Source: JAKPAM01 sp047601745
GTDB lineage: Bacteria > Pseudomonadota > Gammaproteobacteria > Burkholderiales > Burkholderiaceae_E
NCBI GenBank assembly: GCA_047601745.1
Contig: JASGIS010000001.1
Location: 5,208,001-5,272,000, forward strand
DNA length: 64,000 nucleotides
Reading direction: 5' to 3'
In this document: piece after piece, positions 31,898-40,593 of the stretch
How positions within the stretch are numbered: position 1 is the first letter of the stretch
Layout of the letters: every line of letters starts with the position of its first letter
The notes under the pieces: generated by a model
Seen by the model: the letters and a program-made list of their open reading frames with translations, nothing else
Databases searched by the model: none
Told to the model about the DNA's origin: nothing
Made by a program: the position numbers and the translations under genes

Positions 31898-34800
31898 TCA
31901 CGCGGCCTGCGCCAGTTGCGTCGCCGCCTCCAGGTCGACGGCGACGATGCGCGATACGCCGCGCTCCTGCATCGTCACGCCGACCAGTTGCTGGGCCAGT
32001 TCCATCGCGATCTTGTTGTGCGTGATGAACAGGAACTGGGTCTGGTCGGACATGCGACGCACCATATCGCAATATCGTTCGGTATTGGCATCGTCGAGCG
32101 GCGCGTCGACCTCGTCGAGCAGGCAGAACGGCGCCGGATTGAGCTGGAACATCGCGAACACCAGCGCGATCGCCGTCAGCGCCTTCTCGCCGCCCGACAG
32201 CAGATGGATCGTCGAGTTGCGCTTGCCGGGCGGATGCGCCATCACCTGCACGCCGGCGTCGAGGATCTCGTCGCCGGTCAGCACCAGCCTGGCCTCGCCG
32301 CCGCCGAACAGCTCGGGAAACAGCCGGCCGAACTCGCGGTTGACCGTGTCATAAGTGCTCTGCAGCACCTCGCGCGATTCGCGGTCGATCTTGCGGATCG
32401 CGTCCTCGAGCGTCTCGATCGCTTCGGTCAGGTCGGCCGACTGCACGTCCAGGAATCCCTTGCGCTCGTTGGCCTCGTTCAATTCGTCGAGCGCGGCCAG
32501 GTTGACCGGGCCCAGCGCGGCGATCGCGTTGCCCAGGCGCGTGACCTCGCCCTGCAGCCACGAGGCCTTGGGCGCTTCGTCGAACGCCGCGCGCACGGCC
32601 TGCTCGTCGACCTCGCCCTCGCTGAGCTGTTGCGCGAACTGCTCGGCGTTGATCCGCGCCGCCTGCTCCTTCAGTTGCAGGTCGACGAGCTTCTGGCGCA
32701 GCGGCTCCTGATCGCGCTCGATCGTCATCCGCTGCTCTTCGCGCGAGCGCAGCGCCTGGCTCAGCTCGTCGAGCCGCTGGCGCGCGGCCGACAGCGCCTG
32801 CTCGGCCTGCACGCGCACGTCCAGCGCCTGTTGCAGGCCTTCGCGCGCCGCTTCGTCGGACAGTTGCAGCAGCTTGTCCTCGAGCTGCTCGCGCTCGATC
32901 GACGACTGCTCGAAACGCTCGCGCGCCTGCGCCGCCTGCTCGGCGAGCCGGCCCAGTTGCGCGCGCAGCTCGCGGATCGCGAACGATCGCTCCTGGGCGT
33001 CGCGTTCGGCCTGGCGCGACGCGTCGCGCCGCACGGCCAGTTCCTGCTCGCCGGCCTCGAAGCGTTCGGTCAGCGTCTCGACCCGCTGCTGGCGGTCGGC
33101 CAGTTCGAGGTCCAGCCGTTCGAATGCCTCGGTTTCGGCGTCGACGGCCAGGTTGCCGCCCTCTTCGCCTTCGAGCACCTCGGCCAGCTCGGCCTGCAGG
33201 CGCTCGACCGTCATCGCCGCCCGCTGGCGCGCGGCGTCCAGGCGCTCGTGGTCGACGCGCACCGCCGACAACTGCCTGACCGCGAGGTCGTGCGTCTCGC
33301 GCGCCTCGCCGAGCGCCGTCCTGCGCTGGCCTGCAGCCGCCTCAATGCGCACGGCGTCGTCGCGCGCCTGATCGGCGAGCAGGCGCTGCGCGCGCTGCTC
33401 GCGTTCGAGGTTGTCGAGTTCGAACTGCCGGGCCAGCACGCCGTCCTGTTCGGAATCGGGCGCGTAGATGCGGATCGAGAAGCGGTCGACGATGTGGCCG
33501 CCGGCCGTGATGCAGCGCGCGCCGGGCGCGAGCCGGGCGCGCGCCGCGACCGCCGCCTCGACCGAGTCGGCCGCGTACAGGCCGTGCAGCCAGTCGGCCA
33601 GCATCGCCTGCACGCCGGCATCGGCGCAGTGCACGCGCGCCATCAGCGGCGCCAGGCCCGGCGGCGGCGCGACCGCCGCCGCATCGGCCGGACCGCCGGC
33701 CGCCTCGGCGGCGAAGAACGACACCCGCGCCGGCGGCGCGTCGGCAACCAGGCCGGCCAGGTGATCGAGCCGCTCGACCTGCAGCGCCGACACGTTCTCG
33801 CGCAGCGCCGATTCGATCGCGGTTTCCCAGCCGTGCTCGATCCGCAACTGGTGCCACAGGCGGCCGAGCTGGTCCAGGCCGTGCCGCGCCAGCCACGGCG
33901 CGATCTTGCCCTGGCTCTGCACGCGTTCCTGGACCTGGCGCAGCGCGGCGATCCGCGCATCGATCTGCGCGAGCCGCGCCTCGGCCTCGCGCAGCGCCTG
34001 CTGCGCCGGCAGCCGCCGCGCGTCGATCTCGTGCCATGCGGCATCGGCCTGCACCAGCGCCTCGCCGCTGGCCGCCTCGGCGATCTCGGCCGCCTCCAGC
34101 GACCGGGCCATCGCGTCGAGCGACTCGGCGTCGGGCGCGCCGATCCGCGACAACTCGTCCTCGAGCCGTTCGCGCCGCCGCGCCAATTCTTGCAGGCGCT
34201 GCTCGGCCGCGCGCCGCCGCGTCGCCGACAGCTCGATCGCCTGGCGCGTCTGCAGCGCTTCGGCGCGCGCGGCATCGAGCTCGTCGCGCAGCGACCTCAC
34301 CGACTCCTCGGCCGCCGGCGCCTGCTCGGACAGTACGGCCAGCCGCTCGGCGTCGGCCTCGGCGTCGATCTCGAGCCCGGCCAGCCGTTCGCGGTCGGCC
34401 TCGGCCTGCTGCAGCGCGCGCCGCTCCTCGTCCTGCGCCGCCTGGCAGGCGCCGGCCAGCGCATCGGCGCGCTGGCGGGCCTCGCGCTGCGCGTCGACGA
34501 CGTAGCGGATCTCGGATTCGAGCCGACTGACCTCGCTGTTGGTCTCGAAATAACGTCCCTGCGCGGCGTGGACGGCGTCGCCGGCCTCGTAGTGCCCGGC
34601 CCGCAGCCGCTCGATCTCGGCTTCGGCCGAGCGCTGCTCGGCCAGGCGCGCGTCGATCGACACGACCAGCGCGCGGCCGGCCTCGGTGATCCGCTGCTGC
34701 TCGGCCAGCGCCTCGTCGCGGCGCACGATCCACAGCATCCGCTGCTTGCGCAGGCGCTCTTCGTCCAGTTCGCGGAACTGGCGAGCGACCTCGGCCTGGC

Positions 34801-35428
34801 GCGCCAGGCGTTCGATCTGCGTGCCCAGCTCGCGCTGGATGTCTTCGACGCGGGTCAGGTTCTCGCGCGTGTCGTGCAGGCGGTTCTCGGTCTCGCGGCG
34901 CCGCTCCTTGTACTTGGAGACGCCGGCGGCCTCTTCGAGGAACACGCGCAGGTCCTCGGGCCGCGCCTCGATGATCCGCGAGATCATTCCCTGGCCGATG
35001 ATCGCGTACGCACGCGGCCCGAGCCCGGTGCCGAGGAACATGTCGTGGACGTCGCGCCGGCGCACGGCCTGGTTGTTGATCAGGTACGTCGACTGGCCGT
35101 CGCGCGTCAGCACGCGCTTGACCGAGATCTCGGCGTATGCGGCCCAGTGGCCGCCGATCCGGCCCAAGGAGTTGTCGAACACCAGCTCGACCGACGCGCG
35201 CGAAGCCGGCTTGCGCTCGGACGAGCCGTTGAAGATCACGTCCTGCATCGACTCGCCGCGCAGCTCGGACGCCTTCGACTCGCCGAGCACCCAGCGCACC
35301 GCGTCCATCACGTTCGACTTGCCGCAGCCGTTGGGACCGACGACGCCGACCAGTTGGCTGGGCACTTCGAACGCAGTCGGGTCGACGAACGACTTGAACC
35401 CGGCCAGCTTGAGTTGTTTCAAACGCAC
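31898..35428 (-). CDS. smc: Chromosome segregation SMC ATPase
   Basis: An 1176-residue SMC protein that organises and segregates the chromosome, probably with ScpA and ScpB encoded elsewhere. Walker A is GPNGCGKSN at residues 31-39; two long coiled coils flank a hinge around residues 515-660; the C-terminal head has the signature LLSGGEKALTA and Walker B FCLLDEVDAPLDD. The start is GTG at 35426-35428, with AAGG upstream, because family homology opens exactly there (MRLKQLKLAGFKSFVDPT). The TTG further upstream is not needed. Followed by zipA after 84 bases. Confidence 0.96.
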   Translation of the reverse strand: MRLKQLKLAGFKSFVDPTAFEVPSQLVGVVGPNGCGKSNVMDAVRWVLGESKASELRGESMQDVIFNGSSERKPASRASVELVFDNSLGRIGGHWAAYAEISVKRVLTRDGQSTYLINNQAVRRRDVHDMFLGTGLGPRAYAIIGQGMISRIIEARPEDLRVFLEEAAGVSKYKERRRETENRLHDTRENLTRVEDIQRELGTQIERLARQAEVARQFRELDEERLRKQRMLWIVRRDEALAEQQRITEAGRALVVSIDARLAEQRSAEAEIERLRAGHYEAGDAVHAAQGRYFETNSEVSRLESEIRYVVDAQREARQRADALAGACQAAQDEERRALQQAEADRERLAGLEIDAEADAERLAVLSEQAPAAEESVRSLRDELDAARAEALQTRQAIELSATRRRAAEQRLQELARRRERLEDELSRIGAPDAESLDAMARSLEAAEIAEAASGEALVQADAAWHEIDARRLPAQQALREAEARLAQIDARIAALRQVQERVQSQGKIAPWLARHGLDQLGRLWHQLRIEHGWETAIESALRENVSALQVERLDHLAGLVADAPPARVSFFAAEAAGGPADAAAVAPPPGLAPLMARVHCADAGVQAMLADWLHGLYAADSVEAAVAARARLAPGARCITAGGHIVDRFSIRIYAPDSEQDGVLARQFELDNLEREQRAQRLLADQARDDAVRIEAAAGQRRTALGEARETHDLAVRQLSAVRVDHERLDAARQRAAMTVERLQAELAEVLEGEEGGNLAVDAETEAFERLDLELADRQQRVETLTERFEAGEQELAVRRDASRQAERDAQERSFAIRELRAQLGRLAEQAAQARERFEQSSIEREQLEDKLLQLSDEAAREGLQQALDVRVQAEQALSAARQRLDELSQALRSREEQRMTIERDQEPLRQKLVDLQLKEQAARINAEQFAQQLSEGEVDEQAVRAAFDEAPKASWLQGEVTRLGNAIAALGPVNLAALDELNEANERKGFLDVQSADLTEAIETLEDAIRKIDRESREVLQSTYDTVNREFGRLFPELFGGGEARLVLTGDEILDAGVQVMAHPPGKRNSTIHLLSGGEKALTAIALVFAMFQLNPAPFCLLDEVDAPLDDANTERYCDMVRRMSDQTQFLFITHNKIAMELAQQLVGVTMQERGVSRIVAVDLEAATQLAQAA

Positions 35429-35471
35429 TGGGGTGCCTTCGCGGTGAATCGACGGGCGGGGAGCGAAAATC

Positions 35472-35494
35472 AAAAAAGCCGCTGCCGCGGCTTT
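35472..35494 (-). terminator. Hairpin with U run in the smc leader
   Basis: On the minus strand AAAGCCGC (35494-35487) pairs with GCGGCTTT (35482-35475) around TGCC and ends in a run of six T. It lies 44 bases before the smc GTG, with no gene upstream on that strand nearby, so it would act as a leader attenuator or block antisense readthrough from the dapC side. Confidence 0.5.
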
Positions 35495-35653
35495 GCGCGC
35501 CCGGCCTGGCCATCGTGCGGGCCACGCGGTCGGATCGCGGATCCTGACGATGATAACACCGCTGCCGGCGCCGGCCGCCCGGAATCCCGTCTCGCCGAAG
35601 GGCCGCGAGCGCGGAGCGGCGCGACGGGATCCGGGCCCGCGGCTTAGCGGGCT

Positions 35654-35684
35654 TAGAATACCCGCCCGCCCTTCGTCAGCAGGA
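35654..35684 (+). promoter_or_regulatory. dapC -10 element and ribosome site
   Basis: TAGAAT at 35654-35659 could be the -10 box, giving a start near 35666. AGGA at 35681-35684 is seven bases before the TTG start of dapC and decides that start. No good -35 box is visible. Confidence 0.4.
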
Positions 35685-35691
35685 AACCGCC

Positions 35692-36918
35692 TTGAACCCG
35701 CGTCTGAAGCTGCTGCAGCCCTATCCGTTCGAGCGGCTGCGCGAAACCCTGGCCGGCATCACGCCGAACCCGGCGCTGCCGCCGGTCAACCTGTCGATCG
35801 GCGAACCCAAGCACCCGACACCGGCGTTCATCGGCGAGGCGATGCAGGCGTCGATGAGCACGCTGTCGTCGTACCCGGCCACCGCCGGCCGCGCCGAGCT
35901 GCGCCAGGCGCTGGCCGGCTGGCTCGAGCGCCGCCATCACCTGGAAGGCGGGCTCGATCCGGCGACGCAGGTGCTGCCGGTCAACGGCTCGCGCGAGGCG
36001 CTGTTCGCGTTCGCCCAAGTCGTCCTCGACGGGGACATCGGTTCGCGCGATCCGGATCGCCGGCCGATCGTCATCAGCCCGAATCCGTTCTACCAGATCT
36101 ACGAGGGCGCGGCGCTGCTCGGCGGCGCCGCGCCCTGGTACATCGACCAGGATCCGGCCAACGGCTTCGCCTGCGACTGGGCGTCGATCCCCGAGGCGGT
36201 GCTGGCGCGCACGGCGCTGCTGTACGTGTGCTCGCCGGGCAACCCGACCGGCGCCGTGCTGACGCTGGACGACTGGCGGCAGCTGTTCGCGCTGTCCGAG
36301 CGGCACGGCTTCGTGATCGCGGCCGACGAGTGCTACTCGGAGATCTATTTCGACGAGGCGCAGCCGCCGCTGGGCGCGCTGGACGCCGCCCGCCGGCTCG
36401 GCCTGCGCGATTTCGCGCGGCTGGTCGTCTTCGGCAGCCTGTCCAAGCGCTCGAACTGTCCGGGCATGCGCTCGGGCTACGTGGCCGGCGACGCCGAGCT
36501 GCTGCGCGCGTTCCTGCTGTACCGCACGTATCACGGCAGCGCGATGAGTCCGATCGTCCAGGCCGCATCGACGGCAGCCTGGAACGACGAGGCGCACGTG
36601 CGCGAGAACCGCCGCCTGTACCGCGAGAAGTTCGACGCGGTGACGCCGCTGATCGCGTCGGTGCTCGCGACCGCGAAGCCGCAGGCCGGTTTCTACCTGT
36701 GGGCCGGCGTGCCGGGCGGCGACGACGTCGCGTTCATGCGCGAGTTGTACCGTCAATATAATGTGCTGTGCCTGCCCGGCAGCTTCCTGGCTCGCGACAA
36801 TCCCCGCGGCGGCAACCCCGGCGCCGGCTTCGTCCGCCTGGCGCTGGTCGAACCGATCGCCGCCTGCCTCGAGGGCGCCGCCCGCATCCAATCCTTCGTC
36901 AACAAGCATCCGACATGA
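35692..36918 (+). CDS. dapC: Succinyldiaminopimelate transaminase
   Basis: A 408-residue class I/II PLP aminotransferase of the DapC type, which makes N-succinyl-LL-diaminopimelate from the keto form in the succinylase route to lysine and peptidoglycan. It opens MNPRLKLLQPYPFERLRETL and has VNLSIGEPKHPTP, the CSPGNPTGAVL segment, AADECYSEIYF, and the PLP lysine in FGSLSKRSNCPGMRSGY. The start codon is TTG with AGGA seven bases before it. It overlaps dapD by four bases (ATGA), so the two are coupled. The neighbours dapD and dapE settle the choice among similar aminotransferases. Confidence 0.93.
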   Translation: MNPRLKLLQPYPFERLRETLAGITPNPALPPVNLSIGEPKHPTPAFIGEAMQASMSTLSSYPATAGRAELRQALAGWLERRHHLEGGLDPATQVLPVNGSREALFAFAQVVLDGDIGSRDPDRRPIVISPNPFYQIYEGAALLGGAAPWYIDQDPANGFACDWASIPEAVLARTALLYVCSPGNPTGAVLTLDDWRQLFALSERHGFVIAADECYSEIYFDEAQPPLGALDAARRLGLRDFARLVVFGSLSKRSNCPGMRSGYVAGDAELLRAFLLYRTYHGSAMSPIVQAASTAAWNDEAHVRENRRLYREKFDAVTPLIASVLATAKPQAGFYLWAGVPGGDDVAFMRELYRQYNVLCLPGSFLARDNPRGGNPGAGFVRLALVEPIAACLEGAARIQSFVNKHPT

Positions 36919-37745
36919 GCAATCTGCAGAACGTCCTCGAACGCGCGTGGGAAAACCGCGCCGAGTTCTCCCCCCAGTCCGTGCCCGCCGAGGTCCGCCA
37001 GGCCGTCGACGAGGCGCTCGCGCTGCTCGATTCGGGCAAGGCGCGCGTCGCCGAGAAGATCGACGGCGAATGGGTCACGCACCAGTGGCTGAAGAAGGCC
37101 GTGCTGCTGTCGTTCCGCCTCGAGGACAACGTGCCGATGACGTTCTCGGGCGGCGCCGATCCGTTCCGCTTCTACGACAAGGTGCCGACCAAGTTCGCCG
37201 GCTTCACGGCCGCCGACTTCGCGGCCGGCGGCTACCGGGTCGTACCGCCGGCCGTCGCGCGCCGCGGCTGTTTCATCGGCAGGAACGCGGTGCTGATGCC
37301 TTCTTACGTGAACATCGGGGCCTATGTGGACGAAGGCACGATGGTCGACACTTGGGCCACCGTCGGGTCGTGCGCGCAGATCGGCAAGAACGTGCATCTT
37401 TCCGGGGGGGTCGGCATCGGAGGCGTGCTCGAACCGCTGCAGGCCAATCCGACGATCATCGAGGACAACTGCTTCATCGGTGCCCGTTCCGAAGTGGTGG
37501 AAGGTGTGATCGTGGAAGAGAACTCGGTGTTGTCGATGGGGGTGTTCCTCAGCGCGACCACCAAGATCGTCGACCGCGCCACCGGCAACGTCAGCTATGG
37601 CCGGATTCCGTCCGGCTCGGTGGTCGTGCCGGGATCGCTGCCGTCCACCGGCGGGGTCAGTCTGTACTGCGCGGTCATCGTCAAGCGGGTCGACGCACAA
37701 ACGCGTGCGAAGACCGCGATCAACGAGCTGCTGCGCGGAGACTGA
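36915..37745 (+). CDS. dapD: Tetrahydrodipicolinate N-succinyltransferase
   Basis: A 276-residue trimeric hexapeptide-repeat enzyme that puts a succinyl group on tetrahydrodipicolinate, using succinyl-CoA, just before the DapC step. The N-terminal helical domain (MSNLQNVLERAWENR) is followed by repeats such as VLMPSYVNIGAYVDEGTMVD, then VGSCAQIGKNVHLSGGVGIG and EDNCFIGARSEVVEG. Its ATG overlaps the dapC stop. Length matches the family (about 274). Confidence 0.96.
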   Translation: MSNLQNVLERAWENRAEFSPQSVPAEVRQAVDEALALLDSGKARVAEKIDGEWVTHQWLKKAVLLSFRLEDNVPMTFSGGADPFRFYDKVPTKFAGFTAADFAAGGYRVVPPAVARRGCFIGRNAVLMPSYVNIGAYVDEGTMVDTWATVGSCAQIGKNVHLSGGVGIGGVLEPLQANPTIIEDNCFIGARSEVVEGVIVEENSVLSMGVFLSATTKIVDRATGNVSYGRIPSGSVVVPGSLPSTGGVSLYCAVIVKRVDAQTRAKTAINELLRGD

Positions 37746-37788
37746 ACCGACCCCGCATCCTGACCAAGGCGCGACCGGGAGTCCGTGG

Positions 37789-39030
37789 ATGCTGATGAAT
37801 CGACTGCTGTGTCTGATGGCCGAAAAGAAGGCCTCGGACCTGTTCCTGGCGGCGGGCTCGCCGGTGCATCTCAAGATCAACGGCGCCAGCGTGCCGATCA
37901 ACCAGCAGCGGCTCGATTCGCGCGCGATCACGGCGATGATCCGCGAGCTGGTCAGCGACCGGCAGTGGCAGCAGTTCGAGCAGGAACACGAGCTGAACGT
38001 CGGCTACGGCGTGCGCGACGTCGGCAGCTTCCGGATCAACATCTTCAAGCAGCGCGGCACGCCGGCCTGCGTGATCCGCTACATCCCCGGCGACATCCCG
38101 GCCTTCGCGTCGCTGGGCCTGCCGACCACGCTGCTCGACGTCGTCATGGAAAAACGCGGCCTGGTGCTGGTCGTCGGCGCCACCGGTTCGGGCAAGTCGA
38201 CGACGCTGGCGGCGATGCTCGATCACCGCAACGCGATGCGCTCGGGCCACATCCTGACGCTCGAAGACCCGATCGAGTTCACGTTCATCAACAAGCGCTC
38301 GATCGTCAACCAGCGCCAGATCGGCACCGATACCGAGAACCTGCGCGTCGCGCTGAAGAACGCGATGCGGCAGGCGCCGGACTGCATCCTGATCGGCGAG
38401 ATCCGCGACGTCGAAACGATGGGCCACGCGCTGGCGTACGCGCAGTCGGGCCACCTGGTGCTGGCCACGCTGCACGCGAACAACGCCAACAACGCGCTGA
38501 ACCGGATCGTCAACTTCTATCCGCCGGACAACCGCCGGGTGCTGCTGTCCGACCTGGCGGCCTCGCTGAAGGCCGTGATCTCGCAGCGGCTGATCCGGGC
38601 CGCCGACGGCGGACGGATTCCGGCGGTCGAGCTGCTGCTGAACACCCGGCACGTCGCCGAGCTGATCGAGCAAGGCCGGCTCGGCGACGTCAAGGAAGCG
38701 ATGGAAAAAAGCCTGGCGCAGGGTTCGCAGACTTTCGAGCAGGCGCTGGTCAGGCTCGTCCACGAGCAGCGGATCGGCCGCGAAGACGCGCTGGCCAACT
38801 CGGATTCCCCGACGAACCTGCTCTGGATGTTGGAGAATACCGGCGGTGGCGGCATGGTCGCCGCCGCCGAACCGCCCCGGACCAGCGAGCCGAAGGCCGC
38901 CGCGCCGGGCCTGCCGTCGCTGGACACCGCCCCGATCAATCGGCCGCCGGCCGCCGCCCCGGCCCCCGCGGCGACCATCGCCCCCACGCAGGAAAGCCCG
39001 TCGTTCTCGGAGTTCCTGCTCAACGTCTGA
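37789..39030 (+). CDS. PilT/PilU-family type IV pilus ATPase
   Basis: A 413-residue hexameric secretion ATPase of the PilT/PilU type. The N-terminal PAS-like half begins MLMNRLLCLMAEKKASDLFL. Walker A GATGSGKST is near residues 130-138, Walker B CILIGEIRD follows TENLRVALKNAMRQAPD, and the His-box is HLVLATLHANNANN. The spacing and wording are nearer to PilU than PilT. A 45-residue Pro/Ala tail is added after the core. GGGAG precedes the ATG at 37789. No pilin or other pilus gene is in the window; it sits 43 bases after dapD. It would drive pilus retraction together with a PilT encoded elsewhere. Confidence 0.87.
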   Translation: MLMNRLLCLMAEKKASDLFLAAGSPVHLKINGASVPINQQRLDSRAITAMIRELVSDRQWQQFEQEHELNVGYGVRDVGSFRINIFKQRGTPACVIRYIPGDIPAFASLGLPTTLLDVVMEKRGLVLVVGATGSGKSTTLAAMLDHRNAMRSGHILTLEDPIEFTFINKRSIVNQRQIGTDTENLRVALKNAMRQAPDCILIGEIRDVETMGHALAYAQSGHLVLATLHANNANNALNRIVNFYPPDNRRVLLSDLAASLKAVISQRLIRAADGGRIPAVELLLNTRHVAELIEQGRLGDVKEAMEKSLAQGSQTFEQALVRLVHEQRIGREDALANSDSPTNLLWMLENTGGGGMVAAAEPPRTSEPKAAAPGLPSLDTAPINRPPAAAPAPAATIAPTQESPSFSEFLLNV

Positions 39031-39038
39031 CGCAACGC

Positions 39039-39395
39039 ATGACCGACATCGTGATCCACGGCATCGACAACTGCGACACGGTCCGCAAGGCCCGGTCCTG
39101 GCTGAAGGATCACGGCCTGCCGTACCGGTTCCACGATTTCCGCAAGGACGGCCTGACCGAGGCCATGCTGCAGCGCTGGCTCAGCCACGTGCCCTGGGAC
39201 GCGCTGCTGAACCGCCGGGGGCTCACCTGGCGGCGGCTGACGCCGGCCCAGCGCGATGCGGTCGTCGACCAGGCCAGCGCGATCGACCTGATGCTGCGCG
39301 AGCCGACGATCGTCAAGCGGCCGGTGCTCGAAGCCGGCGACCGGCTGCTGGTCGGCTTCTCCGATCCGCTGTACCAGGGGCTGCTGCCGGCCTGA
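39039..39395 (+). CDS. yffB: YffB/Spx/ArsC-family protein
   Basis: A 118-residue thioredoxin-fold protein of the ArsC/Spx superfamily, YffB branch. It begins MTDIVIHGIDNCDTVRKARS, with a single N-terminal cysteine (Cys12), and has WDALLNRRGLTWRRL and the conserved IVKRPVLE and FSDPLYQGLLP near the end. E. coli yffB is also next to dapE, and the same linkage holds here. The function is unknown; arsenate reductase activity is not expected. It lies eight bases after the PilU-like gene. Confidence 0.87.
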   Translation: MTDIVIHGIDNCDTVRKARSWLKDHGLPYRFHDFRKDGLTEAMLQRWLSHVPWDALLNRRGLTWRRLTPAQRDAVVDQASAIDLMLREPTIVKRPVLEAGDRLLVGFSDPLYQGLLPA

Positions 39396-39435
39396 GCGAT
39401 GGCCGCGCCGGACTCGGGCGGCGAGCGAATTCTGA

Positions 39436-39447
39436 TACATTCGGCCG
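39436..39447 (+). promoter_or_regulatory. -10-like TACATT close to the dapE ATG
   Basis: TACATT at 39436-39441 ends six bases before the dapE ATG at 39448, and there is no ribosome site between. This repeats the arrangement seen at map and would give a leaderless dapE transcript in addition to readthrough from yffB. Confidence 0.3.
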
Positions 39448-40590
39448 ATGCCCGATCCTGTCCGCGCGCTCACCGAAGCGCTGATCCGCGCCCGTTCCGT
39501 CACTCCGGCCGATGACGGCTGCCAGCCGCTGCTGATCGAGCGGCTGACGCCGCTGGGCTTCGCCTGCGAGACGATCGCCAGCGGCGGCGTCACCAACCTG
39601 TGGGCGCTGCGCCGCGGTTCGCGGCCCGGCCCGCTGGCGGTGTTCGCCGGCCATACCGACGTCGTGCCGACCGGTCCGCTCGAACAATGGCACTCCGATC
39701 CGTTCGTGCCGACCGAGCGCGACGGCCGGCTGTACGGGCGCGGTGCGGCCGACATGAAGACCTCGATCGCTGCCTTCGTCGTCGCAGTCGAGGAGTTGAT
39801 CGCCGCCGGCGGCGCCGAAGACGGCGCGATCGGCCTGCTGATCACGTCGGACGAGGAAGGCCCGGCCACCGACGGCACGGTCAAGGTCGTCGACCTGCTC
39901 GTGTCGCGCGGGCAGCGGATCGACTACTGCATCGTCGGTGAGCCGACCTCGGTCGAACGGCTCGGCGACATGATCAAGAACGGCCGCCGCGGCTCGATGT
40001 CCGGCCGGCTGACGATCCGCGGCGTGCAGGGGCACATCGCCTACCCGCACCTGGCCCGCAACCCGATCCACCTGGCGATGCCGGCGCTGGCCGAGCTGGT
40101 CGCCACCGAGTGGGACGCGGGCAACGAATACTTCCCGCCGACGTCCTGGCAGATGTCGAACCTGCACGCCGGCACCGGCGCCGGCAACGTGATCCCGGGC
40201 GAAGCCGTCGTCGACTTCAACTTCCGCTTCTCGACGGCCAGCACGGTCGAGGGGCTGCAGACCCGCGTCGAGCAGATCCTGACGCGGCACGGCCTCGACT
40301 ACGAGCTGCGCTGGTCGATCTCCGGCCATCCGTTCCTGACGCCCAAGGGGGCGCTGTCCGACGCGCTGGCCGCGGCGATCGCCGCGCACACCGGCCAGCA
40401 GGCCGAGCTGTCGACGACCGGCGGCACGTCCGACGGCCGCTTCATCGCCCGGATCTGCCCGCAGGTCGTCGAGTTCGGCCCGTGCAACGCCAGCATCCAC
40501 AAGATCGACGAGCACGTCTCGCTCGGCGACCTGGAGCCGCTGAAGGCCATCTACCGCGACACGCTTCGCCGGCTGCTGCGTCCGGTCTGA
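39448..40590 (+). CDS. dapE: Succinyl-diaminopimelate desuccinylase
   Basis: A 380-residue M20-family zinc hydrolase that removes succinate from N-succinyl-LL-DAP, the step after DapC. Zinc ligands: His69 and Asp71 in FAGHTDVVPTG, Asp in YGRGAADMKTS, Glu-Glu in ITSDEEGPA, Glu in VGEPTS and a C-terminal His in NASIHKIDEHV. The dimerisation domain opens with GRLTIRGVQGHIAYP. Length is normal. No ribosome site precedes the ATG, see the -10-like element upstream. Confidence 0.95.
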   Translation: MPDPVRALTEALIRARSVTPADDGCQPLLIERLTPLGFACETIASGGVTNLWALRRGSRPGPLAVFAGHTDVVPTGPLEQWHSDPFVPTERDGRLYGRGAADMKTSIAAFVVAVEELIAAGGAEDGAIGLLITSDEEGPATDGTVKVVDLLVSRGQRIDYCIVGEPTSVERLGDMIKNGRRGSMSGRLTIRGVQGHIAYPHLARNPIHLAMPALAELVATEWDAGNEYFPPTSWQMSNLHAGTGAGNVIPGEAVVDFNFRFSTASTVEGLQTRVEQILTRHGLDYELRWSISGHPFLTPKGALSDALAAAIAAHTGQQAELSTTGGTSDGRFIARICPQVVEFGPCNASIHKIDEHVSLGDLEPLKAIYRDTLRRLLRPV

Positions 40591-40593
40591 GCC

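Noticed and set aside
31607..35647. A very long open frame antisense to smc, and similar ones antisense to glnD, lon, bamA and prmB/ABC-F
   Set aside because: They have no family resemblance, are Arg/Gly/Ala/Val-rich in the manner of antisense frames, and arise from the high GC content at third codon positions of the real genes.
39039..39395. Arsenate reductase
   Set aside because: It belongs to the ArsC superfamily, but matches the YffB branch in wording and in its link to dapE; no arsenic genes are nearby.
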